DNA of 64,000 nt from contig NZ_CP150233.1 of NCBI RefSeq assembly GCF_037974265.1, forward strand, positions 930,001-994,000, in the 5' to 3' direction. The position numbers and the translations under genes were made by a program. This document shows positions 55,571 to 64,000 of the stretch, one piece after another (positions within the stretch are counted from its first letter, which is position 1; each line of letters starts with the position of its first letter). The notes beneath the pieces were generated by a model, which was not told where the DNA came from, did no database searches, and saw only the letters and a program-made list of their open reading frames with translations. This DNA comes from Paenibacillus sp. FSL R5-0623 (GTDB lineage: Bacteria; Bacillota; Bacilli; Paenibacillales; Paenibacillaceae).

Positions 55571-58500
55571 ATGCCAAAAATAAGAAGGACTGTGCAGCTC
55601 GCTTTGATTGCGTTGCTTCTTTCCAACACTGTACCCGTATCTGCACAACATGATAAGTCAGAGGCACAGGCTATGTCTGTGTCTGGCATACCCTCAGCTC
55701 ATCATGACAATAGTAAGTTAAACGATGTTATGAATAGGGCCGTATCCATGGGATTCATCAAGGGAGATCCAGATGGAAACGTTCGTGCAGCTGATCCAAT
55801 CACCCGTCAGGAACTGGCAGTTGTTCTTGCTCAAGCTCTGGGTCTCACGCTGGACAAGTCATTCACAACATCTTTTACGGATGTGAAATCTACTAGCTGG
55901 TCAGCGCCTTCCATTCAGGCGGTCAAGAAGGCGGGGATTTTGCAAGGAGATGCAACAGGGCGTTTCCGTCCACAGGCCCAGATCACTGGACAGGAACTGG
56001 TGACAGTTCTGGTAAGAGCCACAGCTTTGGCTAAACAAGAAGTTCAGGGAGATTCCCTTCCTTCAGACTGGAAAGGAGCGAGTACGTGGGCTGCTCCATA
56101 TATTCGAACTGCTGAGAAGGCTCAACTTCTAAGCGAATATCAGGGAGAGAATAATGTTAAACATGGGCTTGTTCGGGGCGAAGCCATAGGCATGCTGCTG
56201 TCGGCCATGTTCCCGGAAACCCGCTTGTCTGTCATTCAGTCCATTGAAGGAAAGCAGATTCAGATCAACGGAGTTATTTATCAGATATCTGAACAAGTGG
56301 CAGGTCTTCTGAATAATCGTAATAAGGCTGTTTTGGCTCAGGCTGGAATACAGTTTAAGAGTCGAAATCATACGCTCACCGAAATTAACGGGTTGGAAAT
56401 TAGAACAGGTGGTCAAGAAGCGGACCCAGGAGAAGCTGAATTTAGCGGCAATCTGCTATTGGATGGGGGAGACGTTGTAATTCATGGGGATCTAACCACG
56501 AAGGCAGACTTCGTTTCAGTGGAGGGACTTACAGTCAAGAGCAAGCTGACGATTGCCCCCGAGGTGAAGCATGATTTTTATGCCAAAAATATCAATGTGG
56601 CACAGTCTGTCTTCGTTTATGGCGGCGATAGTAATACGGTTGTATTTGAAAATTCCATTCTCAATACCGTGGGTGTAGATAAAAGCGATGTACATGTGGC
56701 ACTAACAGGGAATACCCGTACTCAAGAAGTTAACGTTAGATCAGACAGTATGATTGATATCGAGAAAACGGCTAATCTCCCGTTATTAAATATTCTCGAA
56801 GGTGCAAGCAAAGTGGAGCTACAAGGAGCCATTGAAACGGTTCATGTGAATACTTCCAAGTCTCTGCAACTTAACGGTAACGTCACTTTACAGCAACTCA
56901 ATGTGGATGGGACAGGCGCTGTCAACATTAATGCAGCAGGCTCCATTCAGCAGCTTCAAGTGAATAACCCTTTCACGCAGATTAATGTGGCGGGGAATGT
57001 GAAAGTTTCAGATATTTCTTTGGCTGCCGGAGTCACGTCTTCAGTTGTGAGTGGAATTACAGGAACGGCATCTTCCAATACGGTATCTCCTTCGTCAGGG
57101 GGAGCGAGTGGGGGAAGTGGAGGCGAAACATCTCCTGTTGTTGCTAATCGTGCTCCTGAACTACTGAAACCATTTGAAAGTCGCAAGTATACGCAGAATG
57201 GACAGGGAGCAACGTTAAACCTAAACAACTATGTGACTGATCCGGATGGTGACTTGGTCACTTATACGGTCAGTTCATCCAAATCTGCCGTTGCAAAGGT
57301 TATCCTTAGTGGATCGCAATTAGATATTGTTCCCGTGGGGGATGGCACGGCTACCATAACGGTGACTTCCAATGATGGTCGTGGTAAAAGGCTGAGATCC
57401 ACATTCGAAGTCTACGTGAATAGACCTCCTATTGCATCGCCAATTCCTGATCAGGAATTGATAGCTGAGTCAGATAGCAAGGATGTGGATCTCATGGTCT
57501 ATGTTATGGATGATGAGAAATATGAATCGGAATTGCTATACAGTGTAACGAACAGTGCCCCGGAAATCGTGGGCACAGAAATTGTGAAATCGAACTATGC
57601 TGAATCTGTATTGAGGTTAACGCCTAAAAAGGCGGGGGAAGTTGTACTTAAAATCAAGGTGGATGATGGGCAAATTGCAGATGATGGCAGTACGGGAATT
57701 ATTGAACTCGATATGAAAGTTGTTGTTCTGCCACCGCTCAATCGTGCGCCTGTCGGGGAAGCTCCATCGAAAATAGAGGTATACTTGGGGGATGACATCC
57801 CTGTAGTGAAATTGAACGAGATATATTCTGATCCAGACGGTGATCCTTTGACGTATACAGCGACTTCATCCAATCCAGACGGGGTAACAGTAGAGGAGAA
57901 TGCGGGTGAACTGAAGTTAACATCACTTCAAAATGGGACGTATACGATATCTTACACAGTGAATGACGGTAAAGGAGGAATCACTGAGGATTTCTTTGAC
58001 ATCGATATTCTACTAGTGCCAAATCATAATCCGGTAGGAAACTCACCAGGATGGGTTGAAGCATATCTCGGTTTCCTCACAGATCCTATCCCCTCGGTGG
58101 ACTTAAATGATTATTATACAGATCCGGATGGTGACCTGCTCACATTCAGTGCATACTCCTCTAATCCTGATTTAATTGTCGAGGAGGAAGCGGGTGTACT
58201 GAGCTTTACCGCTCTAGAATTTGGAGAATACATCATCTATTATTCAGTAAAGGATGGAAAAGGTGGTTCCATTTCAACCGCATTTCAGATAAGGGTTAAT
58301 CCTAAGCCTAATGCTTCTCCGGTGCTTACTCAGAATCTACCTGCTCAAACGTTGTTTGTAGGCAAGGAAGGTGCGGTCATTAATCTCTCGGAATATTTTA
58401 ATGATCCCGATGGAGATACATTAGAATTTCATACACCACTTGATTTCAATAATCTCCTGATCGCAGCGGTGGATATTCAAGAAAACAAGCTGATTATTCA

Positions 58501-59914
58501 TCCAAGACAGGTTGGTAAAATTCAAGCTAACATCAAAGCAAAAGATATGTATGGAAAAGAGGCGACAGCCTATATTGATGTTGAAGTTCTTGAATCTGGA
58601 AATATCAGTTCAATTCCGGATCAAACGGTAACATGGCCTTGGTCAACTCTGAATCTTGAGCTGACATCGTACCTGATGAATTTTGATACAGCTACGTTAA
58701 CGGTGGATGCTTCCTCAGCAGATACCAATATTGCGACAGTCTCTGCCAATGGTTCACAGATAGCTGTTGCTCCTGTTGCTGAAGGAAATACGACAGTGAC
58801 GTTAACGGTATATGACCTGAAAGGGCGTAGCGAACAAGCATCCTTTGGCGTGACTATACAAGGCGAGCCTGCTGGCCCTAACTTGGCCCCTGAGGTAGTA
58901 AGTAGCATTTACGAACAAGTTTTGACACCTAATGTAACGAATGAGCGCACGTTTGACCTGAGTCAACTATTCAGTGACCCCGATGGAGATGCGTTGCAAT
59001 TCACGATAAGCAATAGCTCAGACGAAGCAGTGAATGCAAGCATTTATGGTAGCCAGATCATACTAAAGCCGGGGACTGGGAATGTAGTTGCTCCTTTAAC
59101 CATAACAGCAAAGGATGGAAAAGGTGGACAGGTAGATTATACCTTCAACGTTCGTACTGCTTCTCTGGTTAACGGTGGGATCATGCAGATCAACACGAAG
59201 TCCGGTGTCATAGATCCTCTGACTCTTACAACGTCCAATTGGTTCCCTGGTCAGACGAGTTTTAAAGTATATAGCGGTACGCCAGATTCGACGTTTACAG
59301 GACCGGGTACGATTAATTCTTCCCAGATCCCTTTGAGTGTATCTGCATTATTATTCTGGATCATAGGGAATGACGGTAGGGCCGTGGTCGTTCAGGTAAA
59401 CTCGCAAAATCAGGGCACGTCAGAGTTATTCTTCTCTCAGTATGCAGATGCAGGGAATGGACGCAGTGTTGTTCAACTTTATTACACAGGTGACGGTGAT
59501 CCGTCACATAAAGCAACCGGGTATCAATTGGAAGTTCATCAGTGGATGAAAAAGACATCCACAATGAAAGTGACAACAAAAAACATATTTGATGTTACTC
59601 CAGGGTTACCTTATTTAAACATCAATTATACTTTTTACGACTTTTTCGATATAACTACAGCCCAGTATTACAATGATGAATTGGAATTGTATAACCCGAA
59701 TGAGTATAACGTCGTTGCTTTGGTTCTCAAAAAGGATGGACGAATTGTAGATGTGTTAGGTGATCCAACTTCACATGATCAATTCATGCCTGCTGGGGGG
59801 ACGTTTATCCGAAAACGCGGGATATATACAGGTTCACAACAGTTCTCATTAACCGGTGAATGGAATGAGTTCCCTCAAGGAACTTTACAGTACGTGGGTA
59901 AACATACGCCGTAG
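55571..59914 (+). CDS. Large SLH-anchored surface protein with seven Ig-like repeats
   Basis: A 1447-aa exported protein. The signal peptide ends near residue 25 (VPVSAQ). Three SLH repeats occupy about 50-215. A long beta-helix-like stretch (about 225-510) is rich in Asn, Val and Thr. A Gly/Ser linker (SGGASGGSGGE) near 515-525 leads into seven tandem Ig/cadherin-like modules to about 1210, most with DPDGDxLxY and 'DGKGG' motifs that suggest calcium binding. The C-terminal ~230 residues contain ELELYNPNEYNVVALVLKKDGRIVDVLGDP, reminiscent of the lamin-tail domain of its neighbour. ATG 55571 follows AAGGAG. It looks like a structural or adhesion protein; no catalytic domain is seen. It is paralogous to the upstream gene. 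Confidence 0.88.
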   Translation: MPKIRRTVQLALIALLLSNTVPVSAQHDKSEAQAMSVSGIPSAHHDNSKLNDVMNRAVSMGFIKGDPDGNVRAADPITRQELAVVLAQALGLTLDKSFTTSFTDVKSTSWSAPSIQAVKKAGILQGDATGRFRPQAQITGQELVTVLVRATALAKQEVQGDSLPSDWKGASTWAAPYIRTAEKAQLLSEYQGENNVKHGLVRGEAIGMLLSAMFPETRLSVIQSIEGKQIQINGVIYQISEQVAGLLNNRNKAVLAQAGIQFKSRNHTLTEINGLEIRTGGQEADPGEAEFSGNLLLDGGDVVIHGDLTTKADFVSVEGLTVKSKLTIAPEVKHDFYAKNINVAQSVFVYGGDSNTVVFENSILNTVGVDKSDVHVALTGNTRTQEVNVRSDSMIDIEKTANLPLLNILEGASKVELQGAIETVHVNTSKSLQLNGNVTLQQLNVDGTGAVNINAAGSIQQLQVNNPFTQINVAGNVKVSDISLAAGVTSSVVSGITGTASSNTVSPSSGGASGGSGGETSPVVANRAPELLKPFESRKYTQNGQGATLNLNNYVTDPDGDLVTYTVSSSKSAVAKVILSGSQLDIVPVGDGTATITVTSNDGRGKRLRSTFEVYVNRPPIASPIPDQELIAESDSKDVDLMVYVMDDEKYESELLYSVTNSAPEIVGTEIVKSNYAESVLRLTPKKAGEVVLKIKVDDGQIADDGSTGIIELDMKVVVLPPLNRAPVGEAPSKIEVYLGDDIPVVKLNEIYSDPDGDPLTYTATSSNPDGVTVEENAGELKLTSLQNGTYTISYTVNDGKGGITEDFFDIDILLVPNHNPVGNSPGWVEAYLGFLTDPIPSVDLNDYYTDPDGDLLTFSAYSSNPDLIVEEEAGVLSFTALEFGEYIIYYSVKDGKGGSISTAFQIRVNPKPNASPVLTQNLPAQTLFVGKEGAVINLSEYFNDPDGDTLEFHTPLDFNNLLIAAVDIQENKLIIHPRQVGKIQANIKAKDMYGKEATAYIDVEVLESGNISSIPDQTVTWPWSTLNLELTSYLMNFDTATLTVDASSADTNIATVSANGSQIAVAPVAEGNTTVTLTVYDLKGRSEQASFGVTIQGEPAGPNLAPEVVSSIYEQVLTPNVTNERTFDLSQLFSDPDGDALQFTISNSSDEAVNASIYGSQIILKPGTGNVVAPLTITAKDGKGGQVDYTFNVRTASLVNGGIMQINTKSGVIDPLTLTTSNWFPGQTSFKVYSGTPDSTFTGPGTINSSQIPLSVSALLFWIIGNDGRAVVVQVNSQNQGTSELFFSQYADAGNGRSVVQLYYTGDGDPSHKATGYQLEVHQWMKKTSTMKVTTKNIFDVTPGLPYLNINYTFYDFFDITTAQYYNDELELYNPNEYNVVALVLKKDGRIVDVLGDPTSHDQFMPAGGTFIRKRGIYTGSQQFSLTGEWNEFPQGTLQYVGKHTP

Positions 59915-59956
59915 AATTGTATTTGCTACAATGGCGTTTAGTTTAACAGATCAATA

Positions 59957-59998
59957 AAAAATCCTCCATGCTCCCAACGTGAGCATGGAGGATTTTTT
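59957..59998. terminator. Bidirectional terminator after the SLH genes
   Basis: AAAATCCTCCATGCTC pairs perfectly with GAGCATGGAGGATTTT around CCAACGT, with A-run and T-run at the ends. It lies 43 bp after the large SLH gene and at the end of the decayed minus-strand genes. Confidence 0.93.
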
Positions 59999-60133
59999 AT
60001 TTAACCAGATAAGGATACATGCAGGATCTGTGATCTCGATCTTGTGTTCCTGCGTTCGTTCACGTGGTGCTGATTCTTCTGCATAAGAACGTTGTAGTTT
60101 GGCACGCATAAATTGCTCTGCATATTCGCTCAT
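59998..60133 (-). pseudogene. Fragment of a small gene
   Basis: An ATG at 60133 overlaps the stop of the upstream decayed gene by one base (TAATG), a normal coupling arrangement. The frame begins MSEYAEQFMRAKLQRSYAEESAPRER and then runs into the terminator without a stop before it. A shifted frame instead ends ...DHRSCMYPYLVK just before the hairpin, so a frameshift near 60060 is likely. The protein would have been about 45 residues. I do not recognise it. Confidence 0.4.
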
Positions 60134-60593
60134 TAAAGAAGCGATTCTAACGCGGATGTTGCACCATTAACTTGTTGATGTGCAACAAGAATAGAAAAGG
60201 CCGCTCCTTTGACTAATATGTAGGCATGTCCCTCCAGCACTTCCTGAGCCAATTGGATCTCGGCTTCTGTGACGGGCAGTAGAGCGAACGTTTGCAGACG
60301 TAATTCTGTACATCCTCATCTTCTTCTGAGTCACGAACAAGTTGCGCGGCAGCATGAAGGATTTCACCCAGAAGAGCAGAGGAGCCTGCCATGCCTAAAG
60401 CTCGTCATGCTTCGATACGGATGAGATCCTCTTCATGTGTATCTACTCCAATAGCGAGAACTTGATGAGTAAGGTGATTATCGGTTAGTTCGATCAGATC
60501 ACGAAGTATCTGTAGTTTTTCTTCACCGCTGATTTCGTTAAAATCAGGGTGTTCATTGTTGTTATTATGATTTAAATCAGACATCTCAGACAT
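60133..60593 (-). pseudogene. Decayed gene with premature stop and frameshift
   Basis: The reading frame starts MSEMSDLNHNNNNEHPDF and continues EKLQILRDLIELTDNHLTHQVLAIGVDTHEEDLIRIEA, then meets TGA at 60405-60407. Beyond it the same frame remains protein-like (RALGMAGSSALLGEILHA, AAQLVRDSEEDEDVQ). Near 60300-60312 a frameshift is needed to continue TELRLQTFALLPVTEAEIQL, AQEVLEGHAYILVKGAAF and SILVAHQQVNGATSALESLL with a stop at 60133-60135. Together about 150 residues, helical and acidic, of unknown family. A sequencing error cannot be excluded for either lesion, but two lesions in one small gene favour decay. Confidence 0.65.
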
Positions 60594-60650
60594 ATCCTAC
60601 CCTTTCACCTCCAGAGTTATATTATGGCTTGGGCGGAATAGCGTGAACAT

Positions 60651-60941
60651 CTAGTCTTTCATGGGCTGATTCAATGGATCATACGTGATGAGCACCGGAA
60701 AAAATTTGGGCTCAAGCATCAGACTAATACCTTGCTCGTCTTGATCAGTATATGAAATGATATAGTTCCCGAAATGAGACTCGTAGTTGAAGTCTTGGAA
60801 TTGAAAGGAATGTTCGGGATACTTTATCTTCACATATAACGTAGTAACTCCGCGAGCTAAGGTTTCTTTTATCATAGGAATTTGGGCCACAATGATAATA
60901 GCAACAAGAACAATTAGTATACGTTTAGCTAGACGGGTCAG
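60651..60941 (-). CDS. Small membrane-anchored protein
   Basis: About 96 aa. An N-terminal hydrophobic segment (LAKRILIVLVAIIIVAQIP) is followed by an outward-looking domain with VTTLYVKIKYPEHSFQFQDF, YESHFGNYIISYTDQDEQG and FPVLITYDPLNQPMKD. The architecture resembles the short DUF3139-type proteins of Bacilli, but I would not insist. No ATG precedes the hydrophobic stretch. CTG at 60941 lies six nt after GGGGTGA and is the best-supported start; GTG at 60890 would remove the whole membrane segment and has no RBS. Its neighbours are a decayed gene downstream and an oxidoreductase upstream, both on the minus strand. Confidence 0.6.
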   Translation of the reverse strand: MTRLAKRILIVLVAIIIVAQIPMIKETLARGVTTLYVKIKYPEHSFQFQDFNYESHFGNYIISYTDQDEQGISLMLEPKFFPVLITYDPLNQPMKD

Positions 60942-61008
60942 ATGGATTCACCCCATTATCGTAAATCAATTTTTAACAATTCATGAAGGCCCATCTCCAA
61001 AATAGATG

Positions 61009-61998
61009 TCACTCCATAAGGATAGCCAGATTACCAAATTGCTCGCCTTTTTCCATGCGTTCGAATGCTTGTGCTACGTCTTGTAACGGATATACGCCAT
61101 CAATTATAGGATGTATGTCATGTTGCTCCACGAATTGCAGCATCTGGATAAACTCCTCACGGCTGCCCATAGAGGTGCCGATCAGACTGATCTGCGGGAA
61201 GAAGATAGAACGAATGGGTACGGTCAGATCATCCCCCGAACTTGCACCATACATTACGATACGTCCACCTGGTCTGATTATATCAAAATATTTGGGGAAC
61301 ATGGCTTGTCCGATGCTATCCAAGATGATGTCCACAGGTTTCTTATCGTTCTGCATACGCCAATCGGCATGACTACCCAGTGCATGGGTGGCACCCAAAC
61401 ACAGAGCTTCATTTCTTTTGGCTTCACTTCTGGAGGTGACGGTCACCTTGGCACCAGCCGCAACCGCCATGAGCAGGGCATAGGTCGCTACACCACCGCC
61501 AATACCGGGAATGAGCACATGTTCAGCTTTCTTCAATACACCGCGAGTGAATAAGGCGCGATAGGCCGTCAGGGCTGAAAGGGACAGCACACCTGCTTCC
61601 TCCCAGGATAGGTGTGCTGGCTTAGGGAGGGCATTTTCAGCAGGCAACGTTATATATTGAGCCAGCGTTCCATCCGTAGGACTACCAACAATATCGGGCA
61701 CGATGGGCACGTTATTCGCAAATTCCCAACCGAGCGTAGGATGGATAATGACTTCATCACCTATTGTGAACCCGCTTACGCTTTCGCCAATCGCTACGAT
61801 GATACCTGCCCCATCGGAACCGGGAATGAGCGGGGTGTCCTGGGTTCCGCGTCCTGCCATGATGAATAGATCCCGATGGTTGATTCCAGCGGATTTTAAT
61901 TGAACCTGCACTTCCCCGGCTTCTGGTGCCCGAGAGATTGCCTCTGTATATTGAAGACCTGCAAGGCCGCTCTGTGCTGAATGGACAATAGCTTTCAT
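61009..61998 (-). CDS. Zinc-independent MDR-family oxidoreductase (quinone reductase/alcohol dehydrogenase type)
   Basis: A 329-aa medium-chain dehydrogenase/reductase. The N-terminal GroES-like part has AGINHRDLFIMAGRG and PLIPGSDGAGIIVAIGE, with no Cys or His ligands for catalytic zinc. The Rossmann part shows GIGGGVATYALLMAVAAGAKVTVTSRSEAKRNEALCLGATHAL near 165-205, then DIILDSIGQAMFPKYFDIIRPGGRIVMYG. It is therefore an NAD(P)H-dependent quinone- or enal-reductase-like member. The ATG at 61998 is ten nt after AGGAGG; a TTG two codons upstream is four nt from it and less likely. It is divergent from a LysR-type regulator that may control it. Confidence 0.9.
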   Translation of the reverse strand: MKAIVHSAQSGLAGLQYTEAISRAPEAGEVQVQLKSAGINHRDLFIMAGRGTQDTPLIPGSDGAGIIVAIGESVSGFTIGDEVIIHPTLGWEFANNVPIVPDIVGSPTDGTLAQYITLPAENALPKPAHLSWEEAGVLSLSALTAYRALFTRGVLKKAEHVLIPGIGGGVATYALLMAVAAGAKVTVTSRSEAKRNEALCLGATHALGSHADWRMQNDKKPVDIILDSIGQAMFPKYFDIIRPGGRIVMYGASSGDDLTVPIRSIFFPQISLIGTSMGSREEFIQMLQFVEQHDIHPIIDGVYPLQDVAQAFERMEKGEQFGNLAILME

Positions 61999-62179
61999 GT
62001 TCAATATTCCTCCTGTCTGTTTAGCTAGATTTCACTACTGAGCCTCATTGTACAGACGGAGCAGATTCACGTAAAATGAACAAAAATGATTGTCAGTATC
62101 ATTAAAAATAATAGATAAGCACTTTGCATGAATTGGATGATGCAGAATGCCGATATAACGATGAGCAGGTGATCAGGAT

Positions 62180-63040
62180 ATGGATGCAGGTGATTTGAAA
62201 ATATTTCAGGCGGTTGCCCGCGAAGGTAGTATCAGTAAAGCTGCACTCGCACTCAATTATGTGCAGTCCAATGTAACCACACGAATTAAGCAGTTGGAGA
62301 CTCAACTGCAAGTACCGCTATTTCATCGTTCCAATCGGGGGATGTCGCTCACACCAGCGGGCGAGAACCTGCTTGGGTATGCGGATAGAATATTGGAATT
62401 ATTACATGAAGCAGAGCAGGCCACGCAAGTGGGTAACCCACCAGCTGGCATGCTTCGTCTGGGTGCCATAGAGACAGCAGCTTCTACTTTTCTGACGCCG
62501 CTCTTGGCTGAATATACTTCATGCTACCCGGAAGTACAGCATTCGCTTGTCACGGGTGGGACCCATGAACTGAACCAGAAGGTCATTCAACATGAATTGC
62601 ATGGTGCCTTAATATATGGCCCGATTGATCATCCTGAGCTGAACTACATGAAGATGTATGACGAGGAATTGGTGTTGATCGCTGAACCTGGAGTACATGA
62701 GATGTACACGTTATTGTCCAGGCCGATGTTGTTTTTTGAGATCGGATGCACTCATCGCGATCAGGCGGAATCCTTTTTGAAAGATCAGGGTATCCACACG
62801 CTTAACATCATGGAATATGGAACACTGGACACGATTCTGAATGGGGTATCTGCCGGGCTCGGCGTATCATTGCTACCACGTTCTTCGGTTACCAAAGCAG
62901 AATTAAGAGGCGAGATCGCGGTGTTATCTTTGCCCGATCCTTATTGCCGGTTGGAAGTAGGATTTGTGTATCCCCGTGGTGAACATATATCTAGTGCGCT
63001 CAGCGCTTTGGTTGAGATTATTACAGTACCAGAACTATAA
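62180..63040 (+). CDS. LysR-family transcriptional regulator
   Basis: A 286-aa regulator. The N-terminal winged helix-turn-helix (about 1-60) reads LKIFQAVAREGSISKAALALNYVQSNVTTRIKQLETQLQVPLFHRSNRGMSLTPAGE, the classic LysR form. The effector domain (about 90-285) has the LRLGAIETAASTFLTPLLAEY start and GVSAGLGVSLLPRSSV hinge segment. It is divergent from the MDR oxidoreductase with 180 bp between the starts, the usual layout for a LysR regulator and its target. ATG 62180 follows a weak CAGGTGATCAGG. The effector is unknown. Confidence 0.93.
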   Translation: MDAGDLKIFQAVAREGSISKAALALNYVQSNVTTRIKQLETQLQVPLFHRSNRGMSLTPAGENLLGYADRILELLHEAEQATQVGNPPAGMLRLGAIETAASTFLTPLLAEYTSCYPEVQHSLVTGGTHELNQKVIQHELHGALIYGPIDHPELNYMKMYDEELVLIAEPGVHEMYTLLSRPMLFFEIGCTHRDQAESFLKDQGIHTLNIMEYGTLDTILNGVSAGLGVSLLPRSSVTKAELRGEIAVLSLPDPYCRLEVGFVYPRGEHISSALSALVEIITVPEL

Positions 63041-63044
63041 GAGG

Positions 63045-63071
63045 TTGTTCATAAAGTCCGTTTATGAACAA
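63045..63071. promoter_or_regulatory. Perfect 11-bp inverted repeat
   Basis: TTGTTCATAAA (63045-63055) and TTTATGAACAA (63061-63071) are exact reverse complements around GTCCG. It lies five bases after the LysR stop and 18-24 bases before the next start. There is no T-run behind it, so it is either an operator or an mRNA hairpin close to the ribosome binding site. Confidence 0.5.
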
Positions 63072-63094
63072 ACACTATAAAGGAGTGAATGACT

Positions 63095-64000
63095 TTGGAG
63101 GATACTACGTTAACATTGGCTGATGCCTTTAATCAGGTAGATTTTATTGTGGGCGGTCATGGCAGTCGCCAAGTGAAGGTACTTCAGAACGTATTGGACC
63201 AGATTGATGGGGAGTTGTTCAGTGACCACTACGGCAACGGCCCCATTATTGAAGATTTTCAGCAACAGATGGCTGACGTTCTTGGGAAGGAATCCGCGGT
63301 ATTTTTCCCAAGTGGAACGATGGCGCAGCAGATTGCATTACGGATCTGGTGTGACCGCAAAGATGTAAAACGAGTAGCTTATCACCCTCTGTGTCATCTG
63401 GAAATCCATGAGGAAGACGGACTGAAAGAGTTGCATCAGATTGAATCAATTTTACTTGCGGACAAGGATCGTTTGATTCGTTTGGAAGATGTACAAGCGC
63501 TTGATCAGGACATTGCCTGTCTGCTGTTAGAACTGCCACAACGTGAGATTGGTGGGCAATTGCCAGCGTATGAAGAGTTGGAAGCGATCTCGGCCTATTG
63601 CCGTGAACGCGGGATTAAGCTGCATCTGGACGGGGCACGCCTGTTTGAGATCACTCCTTATTATGAGAAGACGCCTGCGGAGATTTGCAGTCTGTTTGAT
63701 ACGGTGTATGTTTCCTTTTACAAAGGCATTGGAGGTATTGCGGGGGCCATATTGGCGGGTGATCCGGATGTGATGCAAGAATCGAAAGTATGGAAACGTC
63801 GGCACGGCGGAGATCTGATTGGCCTGTATCCGTATATTCTGAGTTCTCAGTATTATTTCAATGAACGGATTGGCAAAATGGAGCTGTATTACGAGCAGGC
63901 TCAAGAACTCGCCTCCCTACTGAATGCGTGTCACGGAATACAAACCTTACCCGAGGTGCCGGTATCCAATATGTTCCATGTGCACTTTGCGCTCGCTGCG
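63095..64000 (+). CDS. Threonine-aldolase-like PLP enzyme, cut by the window end
   Basis: The frame is open from 63095 to the end of the window (302 codons, no stop). It is a PLP-dependent beta-eliminating-lyase/low-specificity L-threonine aldolase type: FSDHYGNGPIIEDFQQQMADVLGKESAVFFPSGTMAQQIALR near residues 43-84, a HLEIHEEDGL segment, LHLDGARLFEI near 177 (the Asp-Gly-Ala cofactor site), and the Schiff-base Lys in VSFYKGIGGIAGAIL near 208. It would cleave threonine or a related beta-hydroxy amino acid to glycine plus an aldehyde. TTG 63095 is nine nt after AAAGGAG; an ATG two codons earlier is only three nt from it. It follows the LysR gene in the same direction. Confidence 0.88.
   Translation, partial: MEDTTLTLADAFNQVDFIVGGHGSRQVKVLQNVLDQIDGELFSDHYGNGPIIEDFQQQMADVLGKESAVFFPSGTMAQQIALRIWCDRKDVKRVAYHPLCHLEIHEEDGLKELHQIESILLADKDRLIRLEDVQALDQDIACLLLELPQREIGGQLPAYEELEAISAYCRERGIKLHLDGARLFEITPYYEKTPAEICSLFDTVYVSFYKGIGGIAGAILAGDPDVMQESKVWKRRHGGDLIGLYPYILSSQYYFNERIGKMELYYEQAQELASLLNACHGIQTLPEVPVSNMFHVHFALAA

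Overview
The window reads as a low-to-mid GC Firmicute chromosome, most likely Paenibacillus. The evidence is a Bacillales-type 16S-23S-5S operon, a dgk-dck pair directly behind it, TPP riboswitches with terminator platforms, SLH-anchored surface proteins, many plant-polysaccharide enzymes (PL3, GH3, GH30), and Bacillus-style nasB/nasC nitrate reductase subunits. The genus is inferred from gene content and the rRNA read by eye; no alignment was run.

Layout. 1-4110: the 3' part of an rrn operon (16S end, tRNA-less spacer, 23S, 5S, terminator). 4246-7710: deoxynucleoside kinases dgk and dck, a small membrane protein, and a MerR/TipAS-type regulator with a 19-bp-spacer promoter. 7720-13470 (minus strand): a thiamine salvage operon, TPP riboswitch-terminator-thiZ-thiX-thiY-thiM-thiD-thiE. 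13680-16715: a radical SAM/SPASM protein, a PL3 pectate lyase behind a folded leader, and a copper-amine-oxidase-N-domain protein. 16840-20155: a second TPP riboswitch and terminator ahead of ykoE-ykoD-ykoC, an ECF importer for thiamine or its pyrimidine. 20257-25140: a PQQ-type beta-propeller protein, then metN-metP-metQ. 25500-31990: a signalling block with a chemoreceptor, a stand-alone PAS protein, a 5TM hybrid histidine kinase and a convergent OmpR-type response regulator. 32142-34387: a MmyB-like regulator divergent from an orphan 3-oxoacyl-ACP synthase II. 34516-40508: nitrate assimilation, with narK divergent from nasB-nasC. 40852-46266: a small protein of possible beta-grasp fold coupled to a giant DUF4132 protein. 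46822-51248: secreted GH3 and GH30 glycosidases. 51403-52750: a GNAT acetyltransferase and a formate/nitrite transporter. 53135-59914: two tandem SLH proteins with Ig-like repeats. 59998-60941: decayed small genes. 61009-64000: a zinc-less MDR oxidoreductase, a LysR regulator and the start of a threonine-aldolase-like enzyme cut by the window end.

The most notable signal is in the narK/nasBC intergenic region. Both divergent leaders carry two hairpins with hexaloops having A at position 1 and G at position 4, separated loop-to-loop by exactly 17 nt, and in both the second hairpin overlaps the 5' arm of an intrinsic terminator. This is the architecture expected for ANTAR-protein antitermination. 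Each promoter also has a 17-bp TGTNA-N7-TNACA (GlnR/TnrA) box whose promoter-proximal half is the -35 element. Nitrate assimilation here appears to be gated twice, by nitrogen status at initiation and by an ANTAR regulator encoded outside the window at termination. A second candidate is the DUF4132 operon, whose 139-aa partner looks ubiquitin-like. A third is a three-way-junction leader ahead of the pectate lyase.
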